Below, in pieces: positions 34,981-44,283 of a DNA stretch of 64,000 nucleotides (positions are counted from its first letter, which is position 1; the number at the start of each line of letters is the position of its first letter). The notes below the pieces were generated by a model. The model ran no database searches, was not told where the DNA came from, and was given only the letters and a program-made list of their open reading frames with translations. Origin of the DNA: Virgibacillus_N oceani_A. GTDB lineage: Bacteria; Bacillota; Bacilli; Bacillales; Amphibacillaceae. The translations under genes were made by a program, and so were the position numbers. Where the stretch lies: the NCBI GenBank assembly GCA_041521345.1, contig JBGOHB010000021.1. One strand, given 5' to 3'.

Positions 34981-35216
34981 GATCTATTATAGTTATTCGA
35001 CAAAAATTTGAAAAAATTACTTTTAATCAACTCATTATAATCAGGCGTCCAGACATCAACCTCTAAACCTTTTGATTTTAATCTCTCTGCGACGATCGTT
35101 TGTGCTTCCAATTCATTGCCTGTAGTACTTGGCTGCCGTACAATTTTCTTTAAAAGTGCTATATATTCATCTTGACGGTTTTTAATATTTTCTTTCACTT
35201 TTTCACGAAAAGGCAT
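34968..35216 (-). pseudogene. M20-family peptidase remnant with internal deletion
   Basis: The ATG at 35216 has a strong AGGAGGAG site and opens MPFREKVKENIKNRQDEY followed by IVRQPSTTGNELEAQ, the normal beginning of M20/ArgE/DapE-type metallopeptidases (usually 380-450 residues). After about 65 codons it changes to unrelated sequence and stops within 20 codons, directly at a terminator. Everything between, including both metal-binding domains, is missing. The signals at both ends survive, so this looks like an internal deletion and not a random fragment. Confidence 0.78.
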
Positions 35217-35657
35217 GTATTTCTCCTCCTGAAACTGAAAAACTATTAAAATACATAACTGGTTTATTCCTATTTTCAGTACGTCAATATAGATAGACAC
35301 AGTGGATTGCTGATTCCCCACGCTAAGATGTAGTTATTTATCTTATACGACACGATATGACATGTCAATCAATCTAGTTTTTGTTCTGAATTTTTGATAT
35401 TATTATGGCGAAATGCTTCCTTTAAAAAGGATGTGACGATGAAAACATGTTTAACATCATTTAAATGCTTCAGGGTGTGAGACTTCAGAATCTTACAAAT
35501 ACCCACCGACAACCAAAAATTCTTGTTCTATCAGGAAAGCGGGACGGGATGGAAGTTTACCCGTTTGACATAATTTAATAATAACCAGAAAGTGTTAGCG
35601 GAGAACAAACACCCCTGTGACCATGTCTCACAGGGGTGCTTTTTTATTGCTAAAATT
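35217..35657. other. intergenic region with bidirectional terminator
   Basis: About 440 bases between the peptidase remnant and the M14 gene stop. Apart from the terminator at 35609-35645, no gene or clear operator seen. Confidence 0.5.
35609..35645. terminator. terminator after M14 peptidase gene
   Basis: CACCCCTGTGA and TCACAGGGGTG form an 11-bp stem with a 7-base loop; T-runs on both strands (CTTTTTT on plus, TTTGTT on minus). Confidence 0.85.
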
Positions 35658-38636
35658 TTACTGTCGCTGTGCAACCAGCTGTTCAGCACTATATGTCAAC
35701 ACATCATAAGCCCTATCGGAAATCAGGTTTTGTTCTTTCTGATGTTCCAGCAAAAGTTTAAAGCTCTCTAAGTGCCTTACTACTTTTTCATACAATTCCT
35801 GTTCTTCATATGCATTCACTGCAACCAAATGAATACTTAAGGCACGGACAGTTTCATCGTCTGCAAATTCTCCTGATTCTTCATAACTCTCCACAAGTGC
35901 CATCATATCTTCTACACTACCTGCCACGTCCTCTGACGCAGAAGAAAAGATGCTATTGGCCAATAGGCGGTAGCTGTATTCCGTATGAGCCCTAAAAGCA
36001 AGGTCATTCGCAAAAAGCGTAACGTCAGTGTCTTCCAGTTCCTGCGTAAAGGCAATTGTTTGACCTTGTGCTCCCTCATTACCAGGCCACCAGCCGGCAA
36101 CATAGAAGTCATCCTCACCACTGAAGAATGCCAATACTTCTGCATCTTCAGGAACAGAAGTAATCCATGCTCCCGAGGTGGTATACAAAAGCTCCTCCTC
36201 CTGGTAACCGGAAGTCAGCATATGATCAGTGACGTTTGCTTTAACAAGTCCTTCATGACCATTTCTTGTGCTGTCAAAACTAAATCCTGGGAGTGCTCCG
36301 CTATTTTGTACGCCACTAAGTGCGCTAGATCCAATACCTACATATGACTTTCCGGACAGGCTGTCCAGATCAAAGTTTCTGGAATCGCTTATAATCACGT
36401 CAGCATCAGCCTGATCGACCAAGTCAAAGCCGAGATCTCTTAATGAAAATGCTAGTTGAGCTGAGCCGCTTACAGCAACCTTTGGCTGCCTCACCAGCTC
36501 TGTTTGCAACTGGCTCGATGTATCTAAAGGCACTGCATCAAAATAATAGCCACTTACATATTGCTGCAGGGCATCCGTACTGACAATAAAGTCTCCTTTA
36601 TTTATGCTATCAGTTGTTTCGATCGCTCTTTCTACTAATATCCCATTTTGCAAAAGCTTATTTACTAGTTTGACCGTATCATTGTTCGTATTTTTCAACA
36701 CTTGTTTTGCAGCATCACCAGCCACTTCACCTGTTGGCAGCGTAACGCTCTCAATTTCAGCAGTATTTTCAAACGCACCTGGCTCACGGATTTCTTCTAT
36801 ATCAAAACCGCGCAGCGCCGGAAAATTCACCACGATCGGGTCATACATAGCGTTCCAGTCGGATGCATTTTCCCCTTCATAAAGCATGGCATTTGCCAGC
36901 CCGCGCTTTGCTTGATTCATCGGGACGACAAAAGTTTCTTCAGGGTACATGGTGTCATTCACCTGCGTTTCACTTGTTGTCTGCTCCACCTTCACACCGT
37001 TCCGGAGCAAATAATCCACCATCTTATGTGCCTGCAGATTATTTTTTTGATTCGCTTCGTCGGTCGGAATCACATAGTAGTCCGGGAAGAAATTTTCATT
37101 ATCTCCTCGTTGCCGTCCAATGGATTCTCCTTCAGCATTGACAAAATATTCATCCACTGCACGGTTATCTTCCCCATCCACGCCGCGTTGAAAAATTTCA
37201 AGCTGATCTTTATATAATTCATCTTTGTTTTCTACGACATAGTAAGTAGAACCAAGTCCCGTTCCAACCGCTGCATGGAGACTATCCTGGCTTAACGTCG
37301 GCACTTCCACGGTATGGCCCATCGATCCATGCAGCATGGCAAATGTGGCCGTATAGGCTGGAGTCATGTCATCCCAGCCATCTGCCCAATCCAGTGCCGG
37401 AATAAAATAAGAATCCAAATCCGAGTTTCCAACACCAGCTTGTCCCATCGCATGTGCCTGATCAATCATATTGTCATAAAGCAGATCATATTCATAATTC
37501 GGATTATGCGGAGGCGTTGTTGGCTCGATCAAAAATCCGTTTACATAGCCATGTAAATCAATGAACGAGAGCGGGGTCCAGTCGGCAATGACCTGATTCA
37601 CCTGCTGCGTTTCCACTTGTGTCTGATAATGATTGTCCCGATTCAAATCAAATCCAAGTGCGTTTGCCCGTGTATTTGCGGCTCTTCCATCCGGATTGCT
37701 CGTAAACATGTATAAGAAAATCACATCATCCAGTACCTCATCCATATCCAGCGCTTCGGTTCTTTCTTCATCCTCTTCCACGATATCAAATGTGATCTCA
37801 TCCTCCAGCGCAAACTTCTTGAACAATTCAACTTGCGCATCTACACCTTCCACTTCATCAGGGTGAATATTGTTAAACCAGACCGGGATTTGATAATCAC
37901 CCATCGTGTCGTTTTCTATTTCTTCTATTAAACGCTCAGGATCTTCCAGCGCTTGAGGCAGTGTTTCGTCTAAATACGTGTCAACTGCATCTTCATCCCT
38001 TGCGAGGATCACAAAATGGAGATCGCGCCCTTCAGCTGACTGACCGAGATTTTGATATTCAAGATAGCGGTCATTTTCTTCATCTGCCTCTGCAAATACT
38101 TCATCTATGGCCGGCTTTATTTCATCGTAAAATAAAAATTCGTCATAGACATTCAGTTTGACATCAGTTGCAGCCGTTTCCCCATTTTCCGGGTTGATGA
38201 CAGCCAATTCATAATTGCCTATGAACTGCTGGTACTGCGTGCGAATGGTGCGATTTGATAGATTTGTTCTATCATAGGGCAAGCCAAACTCTATGGTAGC
38301 CGTCACCTCTGTTGTACCATCAACAAGTGAAGGCCCTTCAATGACATTAATAAATGGTTCCCCATCATAGTCGGTTCCGCCACTCCATTTTTGCCATTCA
38401 GAAAGGCTCTTTCCACCAAACTCAAATTCCAAATCATCCAGGTCAATCTCTTCCCCAAAGTCAGCCTGAACCTCCACTGTTCGTATTTCTGTCAGTGAAA
38501 ATGTGTCTCTGCTTACTTCCAGTTCCGTTACTTCACTAGCCGCTATTGTGTTATTTTCTGTCAAAGTCAGAGAAACAGGAAATACTAACGTAAAAACCAA
38601 TAAAATTGCTAACCAACCTTTAAATAAACTTTTCAT
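35658..38636 (-). CDS. secreted M14-family zinc carboxypeptidase with C-terminal FIMAH-like domain
   Basis: Large acidic exoenzyme of 992 residues. A signal peptide occupies residues 1-33. The M14 catalytic part has zinc ligands His258 and Glu261 (NIHPDE), substrate residues Asn332-Arg333 (FDLNRDNHY), third zinc ligand His362 (DLHGY) and probable general base Glu444 (HTVEVP). A large middle region follows, and the last about 90 residues are a helical FIMAH-like domain with the core VRALSIHLVAVNAYEEQ. The same domain closes the amidase at 54022-56055. Strong negative charge fits a salt-tolerant habitat. It releases C-terminal amino acids from peptides outside the cell. Confidence 0.9.
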   Translation of the reverse strand: MKSLFKGWLAILLVFTLVFPVSLTLTENNTIAASEVTELEVSRDTFSLTEIRTVEVQADFGEEIDLDDLEFEFGGKSLSEWQKWSGGTDYDGEPFINVIEGPSLVDGTTEVTATIEFGLPYDRTNLSNRTIRTQYQQFIGNYELAVINPENGETAATDVKLNVYDEFLFYDEIKPAIDEVFAEADEENDRYLEYQNLGQSAEGRDLHFVILARDEDAVDTYLDETLPQALEDPERLIEEIENDTMGDYQIPVWFNNIHPDEVEGVDAQVELFKKFALEDEITFDIVEEDEERTEALDMDEVLDDVIFLYMFTSNPDGRAANTRANALGFDLNRDNHYQTQVETQQVNQVIADWTPLSFIDLHGYVNGFLIEPTTPPHNPNYEYDLLYDNMIDQAHAMGQAGVGNSDLDSYFIPALDWADGWDDMTPAYTATFAMLHGSMGHTVEVPTLSQDSLHAAVGTGLGSTYYVVENKDELYKDQLEIFQRGVDGEDNRAVDEYFVNAEGESIGRQRGDNENFFPDYYVIPTDEANQKNNLQAHKMVDYLLRNGVKVEQTTSETQVNDTMYPEETFVVPMNQAKRGLANAMLYEGENASDWNAMYDPIVVNFPALRGFDIEEIREPGAFENTAEIESVTLPTGEVAGDAAKQVLKNTNNDTVKLVNKLLQNGILVERAIETTDSINKGDFIVSTDALQQYVSGYYFDAVPLDTSSQLQTELVRQPKVAVSGSAQLAFSLRDLGFDLVDQADADVIISDSRNFDLDSLSGKSYVGIGSSALSGVQNSGALPGFSFDSTRNGHEGLVKANVTDHMLTSGYQEEELLYTTSGAWITSVPEDAEVLAFFSGEDDFYVAGWWPGNEGAQGQTIAFTQELEDTDVTLFANDLAFRAHTEYSYRLLANSIFSSASEDVAGSVEDMMALVESYEESGEFADDETVRALSIHLVAVNAYEEQELYEKVVRHLESFKLLLEHQKEQNLISDRAYDVLTYSAEQLVAQRQ

Positions 38637-39128
38637 AGCTCCTCCATACCTCCTAAGGTTTGCCTTGGACTGCGCATGTGGTGATCCCTGCCCTTCCCGA
38701 AAAAGCTTAAATTATGTCGGATGAAGAGAGTGACAGTCACTTTCTAAACTAATAGATTTAGTTTAGATATTTTAGATAATTACTACTAAAATAACATTTC
38801 TATAACAAGAAAGTACATAGTCTAAAAGAACGGTAGACGAGTGTCTGCACTTTAATAGATAGAGGTCAAACAGAACCAGGACAAGGTCTATTACCCTATT
38901 TTGCTTGCAATACTTATTCATACACCATGCATTTCGACTCATCTTTAAACAAATACAATAAAATGAATTACCGAAGACTTAGCCAAAAAGAACTAGCAGC
39001 TTTTTTATTAAAAATCAAATGTTATTTCACTGATTCGACAAATTCGGGAAGTAACGGGCAACCAGTTGCTATGACATACATCCAGTAAACTAGTATAGTG
39101 GAAGAAATAAAGGTAGAGGAGGAGTTTC
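38637..39128. other. intergenic region, nothing assigned
   Basis: About 490 AT-rich bases. A short stretch near 38878-38905 (ACAAGGTCTATTACCCTA) resembles one near 56491-56512 (ACAAGGCCTATTACACTA), possibly scraps of the same repeat. No gene supported. Confidence 0.4.
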
Positions 39129-39521
39129 TTGGAAAAAATGGTTTTTAGGTATATGGATACGATTCCTGATCATACGATCAAGACAATTGATGAAATGCCG
39201 AAAAAAACAGCGGATAAGATCCCATCAGATTACCGCAATAATATACGTTAGAATTTTGGCCATATTGCATTTATACAGGACCGAGTGATCTTTAAGCTTC
39301 TGGGGGAGGAAATGGGTTTTCCAAAATTGTACAAATTGCTTTTTTCACCTGACACCAAACCGGTAAATTGGCAGTTCCCCACACCGACGCTGGCCGAACT
39401 CTCTGAAGGATGATCCTTTTACACAATCGGTGAAAGTTTGCTATTTACCTTTTACCACGAAGCACTGCATATGGAAACAATAAAAAGGATCTACCTCGCC
39501 ATTAAACAAGAGAATGATTAA
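39129..39521 (+). pseudogene. DinB-family protein pseudogene
   Basis: The plus-strand frame from TTG 39129 (AGAGGAGGAG upstream) or ATG 39138 reads as a DinB/YfiT-like four-helix protein: MVFRYMDTIPDHTIKTIDEMP, then FGHIAFIQDRVIFKLLGEEMG and a C-terminal SLLFTFYHEALHMETIKRIY with the metal-binding His residues. It has a TAG at 39249 where family members usually have Trp (IRW-NFGH), a TGA near 39411, and lacks about 25 middle codons, all in one frame. It is therefore inactive but recently decayed. Confidence 0.8.
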
Positions 39522-39914
39522 CCTGGCTCATCACGTTTAATTAAGGGATGCCTGTCACTGCCCGGCTTTTGTCATATTATACCGAAAGCGTTTTAGAATG
39601 GTGATTACCGACGTTACTAACACTGTTATTCTTTTCTGCTCTACGGTAGAGAACTGATTTCTTGGAGATACCTCCCTTCCCTCCAAGTAAGCAGGATCAT
39701 GACGACCGCTCCGCCACAGAAGCCGGCATGCGAATATTCCGCACCGGCTGCTTCAGAATTTTTCCCCCATTCTGTTTTAATCATTTTGATAAGAATGAGC
39801 TTCCCGTGGATATAAGGTGTCTTTTATACCCGCGGGACAAGGTGCATTGGTTTTCTATTATTCATTAACTATTTATATCTCGATTGCTAAAAATGGAGCA
39901 AAAACCCCATTTTA
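39522..39914. other. intergenic region before zinc-binding protein stop
   Basis: About 390 bases without a supported gene. At 39889-39914 a hairpin (AAAAATGG / CCATTTT on the plus strand) touches the stop of the zinc lipoprotein gene and may be its terminator. Confidence 0.45.
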
Positions 39915-41822
39915 TTATTTTGTTGCTTCATCAAGTACTTCCAAGTTATGCTCCATCAAGGAAATATAATCTTTCCCTTCTTCAATATCTTCTTCTGTTA
40001 ATACTTCCAGATTATGAAGTATTAAAGCATCGGCCCCTATTTCATTTTGTATTACTTCTGACAATCTATTAGAACTGTTTTGTTCAAATAGAACATAATC
40101 CAGTTCATGTTCTTCAGATTGATTAATTATGTCAGTAAGCTGCTTCTGTGAAGGCTCATCAGTGGAGGATAGTCCCTGTATGGCGATCTGATTGATGTCA
40201 TAACGTTCCTCCCAGAATCCAAAAGCTGCATGGGAAACAATAATTGATTTATTTTCTTTTTGCGATAGCAGCTCACTATACGCTTCATCCAGTTTGATTA
40301 ACTCTTTTTTTAATACTTCAAAGTTTTCATTGTATAATTCTTCTTCAGCAGGGTTCATTTTTACAAGGTCATCTCGAATAATTTCTGCTGCCTGAACCAT
40401 ACGCAATGGGTCTATCCAAATATGCGGATTTTGGTCTCCTTCATGATCATCAATGACGATGGTGACCGGGGCAGATTCTGTAACAATTTCATGTTCCTCC
40501 CCATAAAAAACAGCCTTTATCTGCTGGCCATCTATTTCTGCTTTACCTTCAAACGCAGCAGAAGTTTCTCCTTCAACAATCTCCCACTCTTCTTCTTCGG
40601 GATTTAAAATAAACCAATGCAAATGGTCATAATCTGCCGCTGCGTCTAACTTTGCTGTTAGTTTAATAGAATCACCCGTATGGTAATGTTCAAACAAGCC
40701 ATCTATCTCCACATGTAAATCATGTGCCCTTTCTTCGCCATCATCGGCATGATGATGCTCAACTTCATGATCTGCATCCCCGTGATCGTGACCGCCTTCA
40801 TGGTCATGATCTCCATCTCCGTGATCGTGACCATTTTCATGTTCATGGTCAGCATCCTCGTGATCGTGACCGCCTTCATGGTCATGATCTGTATCTCCGT
40901 GATCGTGACCGTCTTCATGGTCATGATCTCCATCTCCGTGATCGTGACCATTTTCATGTTCATGGTCAGCATCCTCGTGATCGTGACCGCCTTCATGGTC
41001 ATGATCTGTATCTCCGTGATCGTGACCGTCTTCATGTTGATGATCTGCATCTCCGTGATCGTGACCGCCTTCATGGTCATGATCTGCATCTCCATGATCG
41101 TGACCGTCTTCATGTTCATGATCTCCATCTCCGTGATGGTCATCAATTTCGACGGTTACTGGTTCGGACGCTGCAGCCACTTCATGGTCTTCTCCATAAA
41201 GTACAGCCTTTATTTGCTGGCCGTTGATTTCCGCTTCACTTTCAAACTGATCAGAAGTCATTCCATCCATTACTGTCCATTCTTCTTCATCCGGATCCAA
41301 AGTAAACCAGTGAAAATGATCGAAATCGATGTCCTCCGTTACCTTTGCAGTCAGATTAATAGAATCGCCAGTATGATAATGATCCGATACACCTTCTATT
41401 ACCACACTTTCTCCATCACTTTTCGAATCACCATTCTTTGTGTTATGACTGCCACCGGCAAAAAGTTCCTGATATTGTCCCAATTCGATTAATTGAACAT
41501 CACTTGATTCTAATGTATCTGCAATTGATCCTGAAAAAGCTTCCATATTGCCTCCCATATAAATAAAAGCATCACTCTCCGCTATCTCAATGACATCTCT
41601 GGAAGCTGGTTCATATGTATGAGCATCTGCACCAGGAGGGAAAACGGTCTTTACAATGGCGGTATCCCCTGCGATTTGTTCTGCTGCATACTGAATAGGA
41701 TAAACGGATGTATAAATTGTTAGCTCTGCATTTTCATTGCCACTGGATTCTTCCGCCGCTGAACAGCCTGCAACCAAGACACTCAATAATAATAGAATAA
41801 ACATGCGCTGAAAAAACTTCAT
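39915..41822 (-). CDS. ZnuA/AdcA-like zinc-binding lipoprotein with His-rich repeats
   Basis: High-affinity zinc ABC-transport binding protein, 635 residues, about twice the family norm. Lipobox LVAGC at residues 16-20. The two ZnuA lobes are residues 30-125 and 465-635 with predicted zinc ligands His68 (DAHTYEP), His467 (NPHIWIDP), His531 (SHAAFGFWEERY) and Glu580. Between them lie two related copies of a domain (about 141-229 and 370-460, both with HYHTGDSI and GQQIKAV) that enclose a His/Asp-rich tract of nine 13-residue repeats. AGGAG before ATG 41822 sets the start. No adjacent znuBC genes. Two Zur-like boxes precede it. Confidence 0.9.
   Translation of the reverse strand: MKFFQRMFILLLLSVLVAGCSAAEESSGNENAELTIYTSVYPIQYAAEQIAGDTAIVKTVFPPGADAHTYEPASRDVIEIAESDAFIYMGGNMEAFSGSIADTLESSDVQLIELGQYQELFAGGSHNTKNGDSKSDGESVVIEGVSDHYHTGDSINLTAKVTEDIDFDHFHWFTLDPDEEEWTVMDGMTSDQFESEAEINGQQIKAVLYGEDHEVAAASEPVTVEIDDHHGDGDHEHEDGHDHGDADHDHEGGHDHGDADHQHEDGHDHGDTDHDHEGGHDHEDADHEHENGHDHGDGDHDHEDGHDHGDTDHDHEGGHDHEDADHEHENGHDHGDGDHDHEGGHDHGDADHEVEHHHADDGEERAHDLHVEIDGLFEHYHTGDSIKLTAKLDAAADYDHLHWFILNPEEEEWEIVEGETSAAFEGKAEIDGQQIKAVFYGEEHEIVTESAPVTIVIDDHEGDQNPHIWIDPLRMVQAAEIIRDDLVKMNPAEEELYNENFEVLKKELIKLDEAYSELLSQKENKSIIVSHAAFGFWEERYDINQIAIQGLSSTDEPSQKQLTDIINQSEEHELDYVLFEQNSSNRLSEVIQNEIGADALILHNLEVLTEEDIEEGKDYISLMEHNLEVLDEATK
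40755..41105 (-). repeat. nine 39-bp coding repeats (13-residue His/Asp units)
   Basis: Nine consecutive units of the form GHDHGDxDHxHEx. Units 3-5 and 6-8 are nearly identical, giving a 117-bp higher-order duplication. This is a tract expected to expand and contract, and in protein a flexible zinc sponge. Confidence 0.95.
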
Positions 41823-41862
41823 TCTTTCATCTCCTCTTAAATTTGTTGTACAAAAACAATAT

Positions 41863-41879
41863 ATCGTAATCATTACGAT
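41863..41879. promoter_or_regulatory. Zur box
   Basis: ATCGTAAT-C-ATTACGAT, a perfect palindrome with the Bacillus Zur core, 40 bases before the zinc lipoprotein start. Zinc-bound Zur should repress the gene. Confidence 0.85.
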
Positions 41880-41886
41880 TTGTAAA

Positions 41887-41901
41887 CCGTAATGATTTCG
41901 T
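41887..41901. promoter_or_regulatory. second, weaker Zur-like box
   Basis: CCGTAAT-G-ATTTCGT, one arm mismatch, centre-to-centre about 23 bases from the strong box; suggests two dimers side by side. Confidence 0.55.
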
Positions 41902-41927
41902 TTTATATATATGTGAGTGAAATTTAA

Positions 41928-42427
41928 TTATTCCAACACTTGCTTGAAAATTTCCTGTACAAAATTAAGAGGAACAGTAAACTGTTCCTCTATATCCGTC
42001 TGCGTTGCGCACCTTATGAAGTTTTTATGCATCTGACGAACAGCAGCAGCTTTCCCGTTCGATAAAATACGGGAAGTGACAGTGCTCAAGCCTGAAGGAT
42101 GAGGATTGCCTATTCTTTGATCGAGTCTTATTCCTTCCATCATGTGTTTACCATCCAGCCCTTTCATTTCAGCATAGGTATCGAGTTCATTAATGAATTG
42201 GATATTTTTTTCTAAGCCAACGTACTCATCCAAATTAAGTGAGTTCACATTTTCAAACGAACATCACCTTGTTTATATTTTTCAATAAGACGGTTGTAAA
42301 GCCCTTCAGGAGTGGAACTAGTAGCTAATCCTGACACTGGATTTCCAAGGGAATTTATTCGTTCAACTAAGAAAGAACAAGCTTCTGCGCTCATTTCATC
42401 ATAATCTTTTACTTTAATTATTCTCAT
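41928..42427 (-). pseudogene. chimeric pseudogene: NagB N-terminus joined to UDP-glucose dehydrogenase fragment
   Basis: The ATG at 42427 opens MRIIKVKDYDEMSAEA and GLATSSTPEGLYNRLI, the start of a glucosamine-6-phosphate deaminase (NagB)-like protein. A one-base deletion near 42258 shifts the frame; reading on gives VSFENVNSLNLDEYVGLEKN, still NagB. It then switches in frame to INELDTYAEMKGLDGKHMMEG and LDQRIGNPHP, typical of UDP-glucose 6-dehydrogenase, and ends in a tail I could not place. So two enzyme genes were fused by deletion and later frameshifted. It lies directly downstream of the ROK kinase operon. Confidence 0.72.
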
Positions 42428-42628
42428 TGATATTCTCCTTTATAAACCTTGTCAATTAGTCACGTTTAAATTTATACGCTCATCAACTCTTAAGATATAG
42501 GCAAAAATAAAAGAAAGTGAAAATGACAATATTCAAACAAAAAATGAATCATAAGCGTGTCTTATTATGAACGATCGATTATTACTTGGAATAAGTAATA
42601 ATGTAATTAACTCAATTTATAAAACCAA

Positions 42629-42661
42629 AAATATGACCACCCGATAAAGGTGGCCTTTTTG
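42629..42661. terminator. terminator of peptide/ROK operon
   Basis: GACCACCC and GGTGGCC form a stem with a GATAAA loop, T-rich in both directions. It separates the ROK kinase gene from the NagB-like remnant. Confidence 0.75.
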
Positions 42662-42701
42662 AACCTTACCTACTATTCCTTATCCAACGACAACCAAATT
42701 A

Positions 42702-43571
42702 TCAATCTTCCATAAACATTAATTCTGCTGCACCAATCACGCCAGCATCATTTTTTAATTTGGCCACTTCGACTTTTAATGGATGGAACAGCAAATTTTT
42801 TAAGTGCTTGTTTAGGTCTTTTAACCAATATTCTGCTGAGTGAGAGACACCTCCACCAAGAATAAGAATTTCCATATCAAAAGCTGCTTGTAAGGAGCTT
42901 ATGCTCAAAGCCAAATCATATGTATAATCATCCACAATCGCTCTCGCAGTTTGGTTATGCTCCATAGCCTGCATTAGTTCTGAAGGGGTCATGTCCAAAT
43001 TTGCTTCACGTATCCTTCTTTGCAATGAATGACCAGAAACATATTGTTCCTGGCAGCCTCTTCTTCCACAATTACAATGACGCCCTTCCGGATATAATAT
43101 CATATGCCCAAATTCACCGACTGCACCATTCGGGCCATATAATATCTTTCCATCTACTACTACTCCTCCTCCAACACCAGTCCCAAGGGTTAACATCAAA
43201 GCATTACCATGACCTTTAGCCGCTCCATGTTTAACTTCTGCCAAAGCAGCCACATTTGCATCGTTTTCCACTTTTACTGGGATACGAAATTTTTGTTCTA
43301 GCTTTTTCTTTACTTCTGTGCCACTCCAGCCTGGAAGATTTTCACTGGAAAAAATCACTTTTCCTTCTTTTCTATCGACAAACCCAGGTGTACCTATGCC
43401 TATTGCTTCAATATCCGAATGTGAAGTCACAACTTCATCAATTGCCTCTTCAAGTTTCTCATAGATTGGTTCCACAGTCGGATATCCGTATATATTTTTT
43501 ATACTTCCTTTTTCGTCTAAAATACCAATCTTAATTTTTGTACCACCCAGGTCAACTCCCAATACCTTCAC
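42702..43571 (-). CDS. ROK-family sugar kinase
   Basis: Sugar kinase of 289 residues. ATP-binding motif LGVDLGGTKIKIGI, sugar-binding GPNGAVGEFGHM, and the ROK zinc motif HCNCGRRGCQEQYVSG with the conserved Glu-like position filled by Gln-Glu. The catalytic Asp is in VENDANVAALAE. GAGGTG 6 bases before the GTG at 43571 selects this start although the frame is open to 43610. It overlaps the cutC stop region. ROK kinases act on glucose, N-acetylglucosamine, N-acetylmannosamine or related sugars; the NagB-like remnant downstream hints at an amino sugar (inference). Confidence 0.9.
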   Translation of the reverse strand: MKVLGVDLGGTKIKIGILDEKGSIKNIYGYPTVEPIYEKLEEAIDEVVTSHSDIEAIGIGTPGFVDRKEGKVIFSSENLPGWSGTEVKKKLEQKFRIPVKVENDANVAALAEVKHGAAKGHGNALMLTLGTGVGGGVVVDGKILYGPNGAVGEFGHMILYPEGRHCNCGRRGCQEQYVSGHSLQRRIREANLDMTPSELMQAMEHNQTARAIVDDYTYDLALSISSLQAAFDMEILILGGGVSHSAEYWLKDLNKHLKNLLFHPLKVEVAKLKNDAGVIGAAELMFMED

Positions 43572-43593
43572 TTTTTTCACCTCGACATAATTA

Positions 43594-44283
43594 TCAATCG
43601 GATAGCACATGCTTCATTTTCCTAATAACCTCTTTATCGAAGTCCTCTTCATATGATTGATGTTTTCTGACACCACTTCCAAAGTGGTATTCATCAGCTT
43701 GTACCGCCCCATGTAAACCTTTTATAATTTCAAGATTGATACCGCTTCCCGGCAAGATGCCCGGTCCAGTTAATTCATGCTGTAATTGAACAAGTTTACG
43801 AAGAGAATCGGCTCCTTCTGCACAGCTATTTGCGCCACCGGAAGTCAATACTCTCTTAATATTGCTATGATAAGAAACTAAGGTTCGATATGCCTCCATT
43901 TGATCTTCCACTTCATCAAACGCACGATGAAAGGTGACATCTAGATTGGGAAATTCCTCGAATAGATCATCAAGAAAACCAGTATCTATTTTTTCATGTT
44001 GATCAAGGGCTCCTATCACGATTCGATAATGTCCTATGTCGTATAGCATGGCAATATCTTCTTTCATCGCTTCCTTATCGTATTTGTCATAAATAAAATT
44101 CTTGCCATGTGGTCTGATCATGATTTGAACAGGGATCTGTACAGCTTCCAACACTCTTTTTATTATTCCATAAGATGGCGTTAAGCCGCCCAGTTGTATT
44201 GCTGACACCAGCTCAAGTCTCGATGCTCCTAGTTTTTCAGCTGCTATTGCATCTTTTTCATTTTCTACGATCCATTCCATCAT
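43594..44283 (-). CDS. cutC: CutC family protein
   Basis: TIM-barrel CutC family protein of 229 residues, with MIRPHGKNFIYD, VTFHRAFDEV and RVLTSGGANSCAEGAD as landmark segments. Historically called copper homeostasis protein, but no metal role is evident here; in many Firmicutes it sits in sugar-peptide operons as it does here, between an aminopeptidase and a ROK kinase. Its start overlaps the aminopeptidase gene end by 26 bases, showing tight operon coupling. The enzymatic activity is unknown. Confidence 0.9.
   Translation of the reverse strand: MMEWIVENEKDAIAAEKLGASRLELVSAIQLGGLTPSYGIIKRVLEAVQIPVQIMIRPHGKNFIYDKYDKEAMKEDIAMLYDIGHYRIVIGALDQHEKIDTGFLDDLFEEFPNLDVTFHRAFDEVEDQMEAYRTLVSYHSNIKRVLTSGGANSCAEGADSLRKLVQLQHELTGPGILPGSGINLEIIKGLHGAVQADEYHFGSGVRKHQSYEEDFDKEVIRKMKHVLSD

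Noticed and set aside
40755..41105. Regular 39-bp repeats resembling a CRISPR array
   Set aside because: The repeats are contiguous, without unique spacers, and code in frame for a 13-residue protein unit.
40722..41492. Long plus-strand frames (up to 256 codons) opposite the zinc protein
   Set aside because: They are mirror frames of the His/Asp repeat codons (His and Asp codons read as Met, Ile, Val and so on); no ribosome binding site or family fits.
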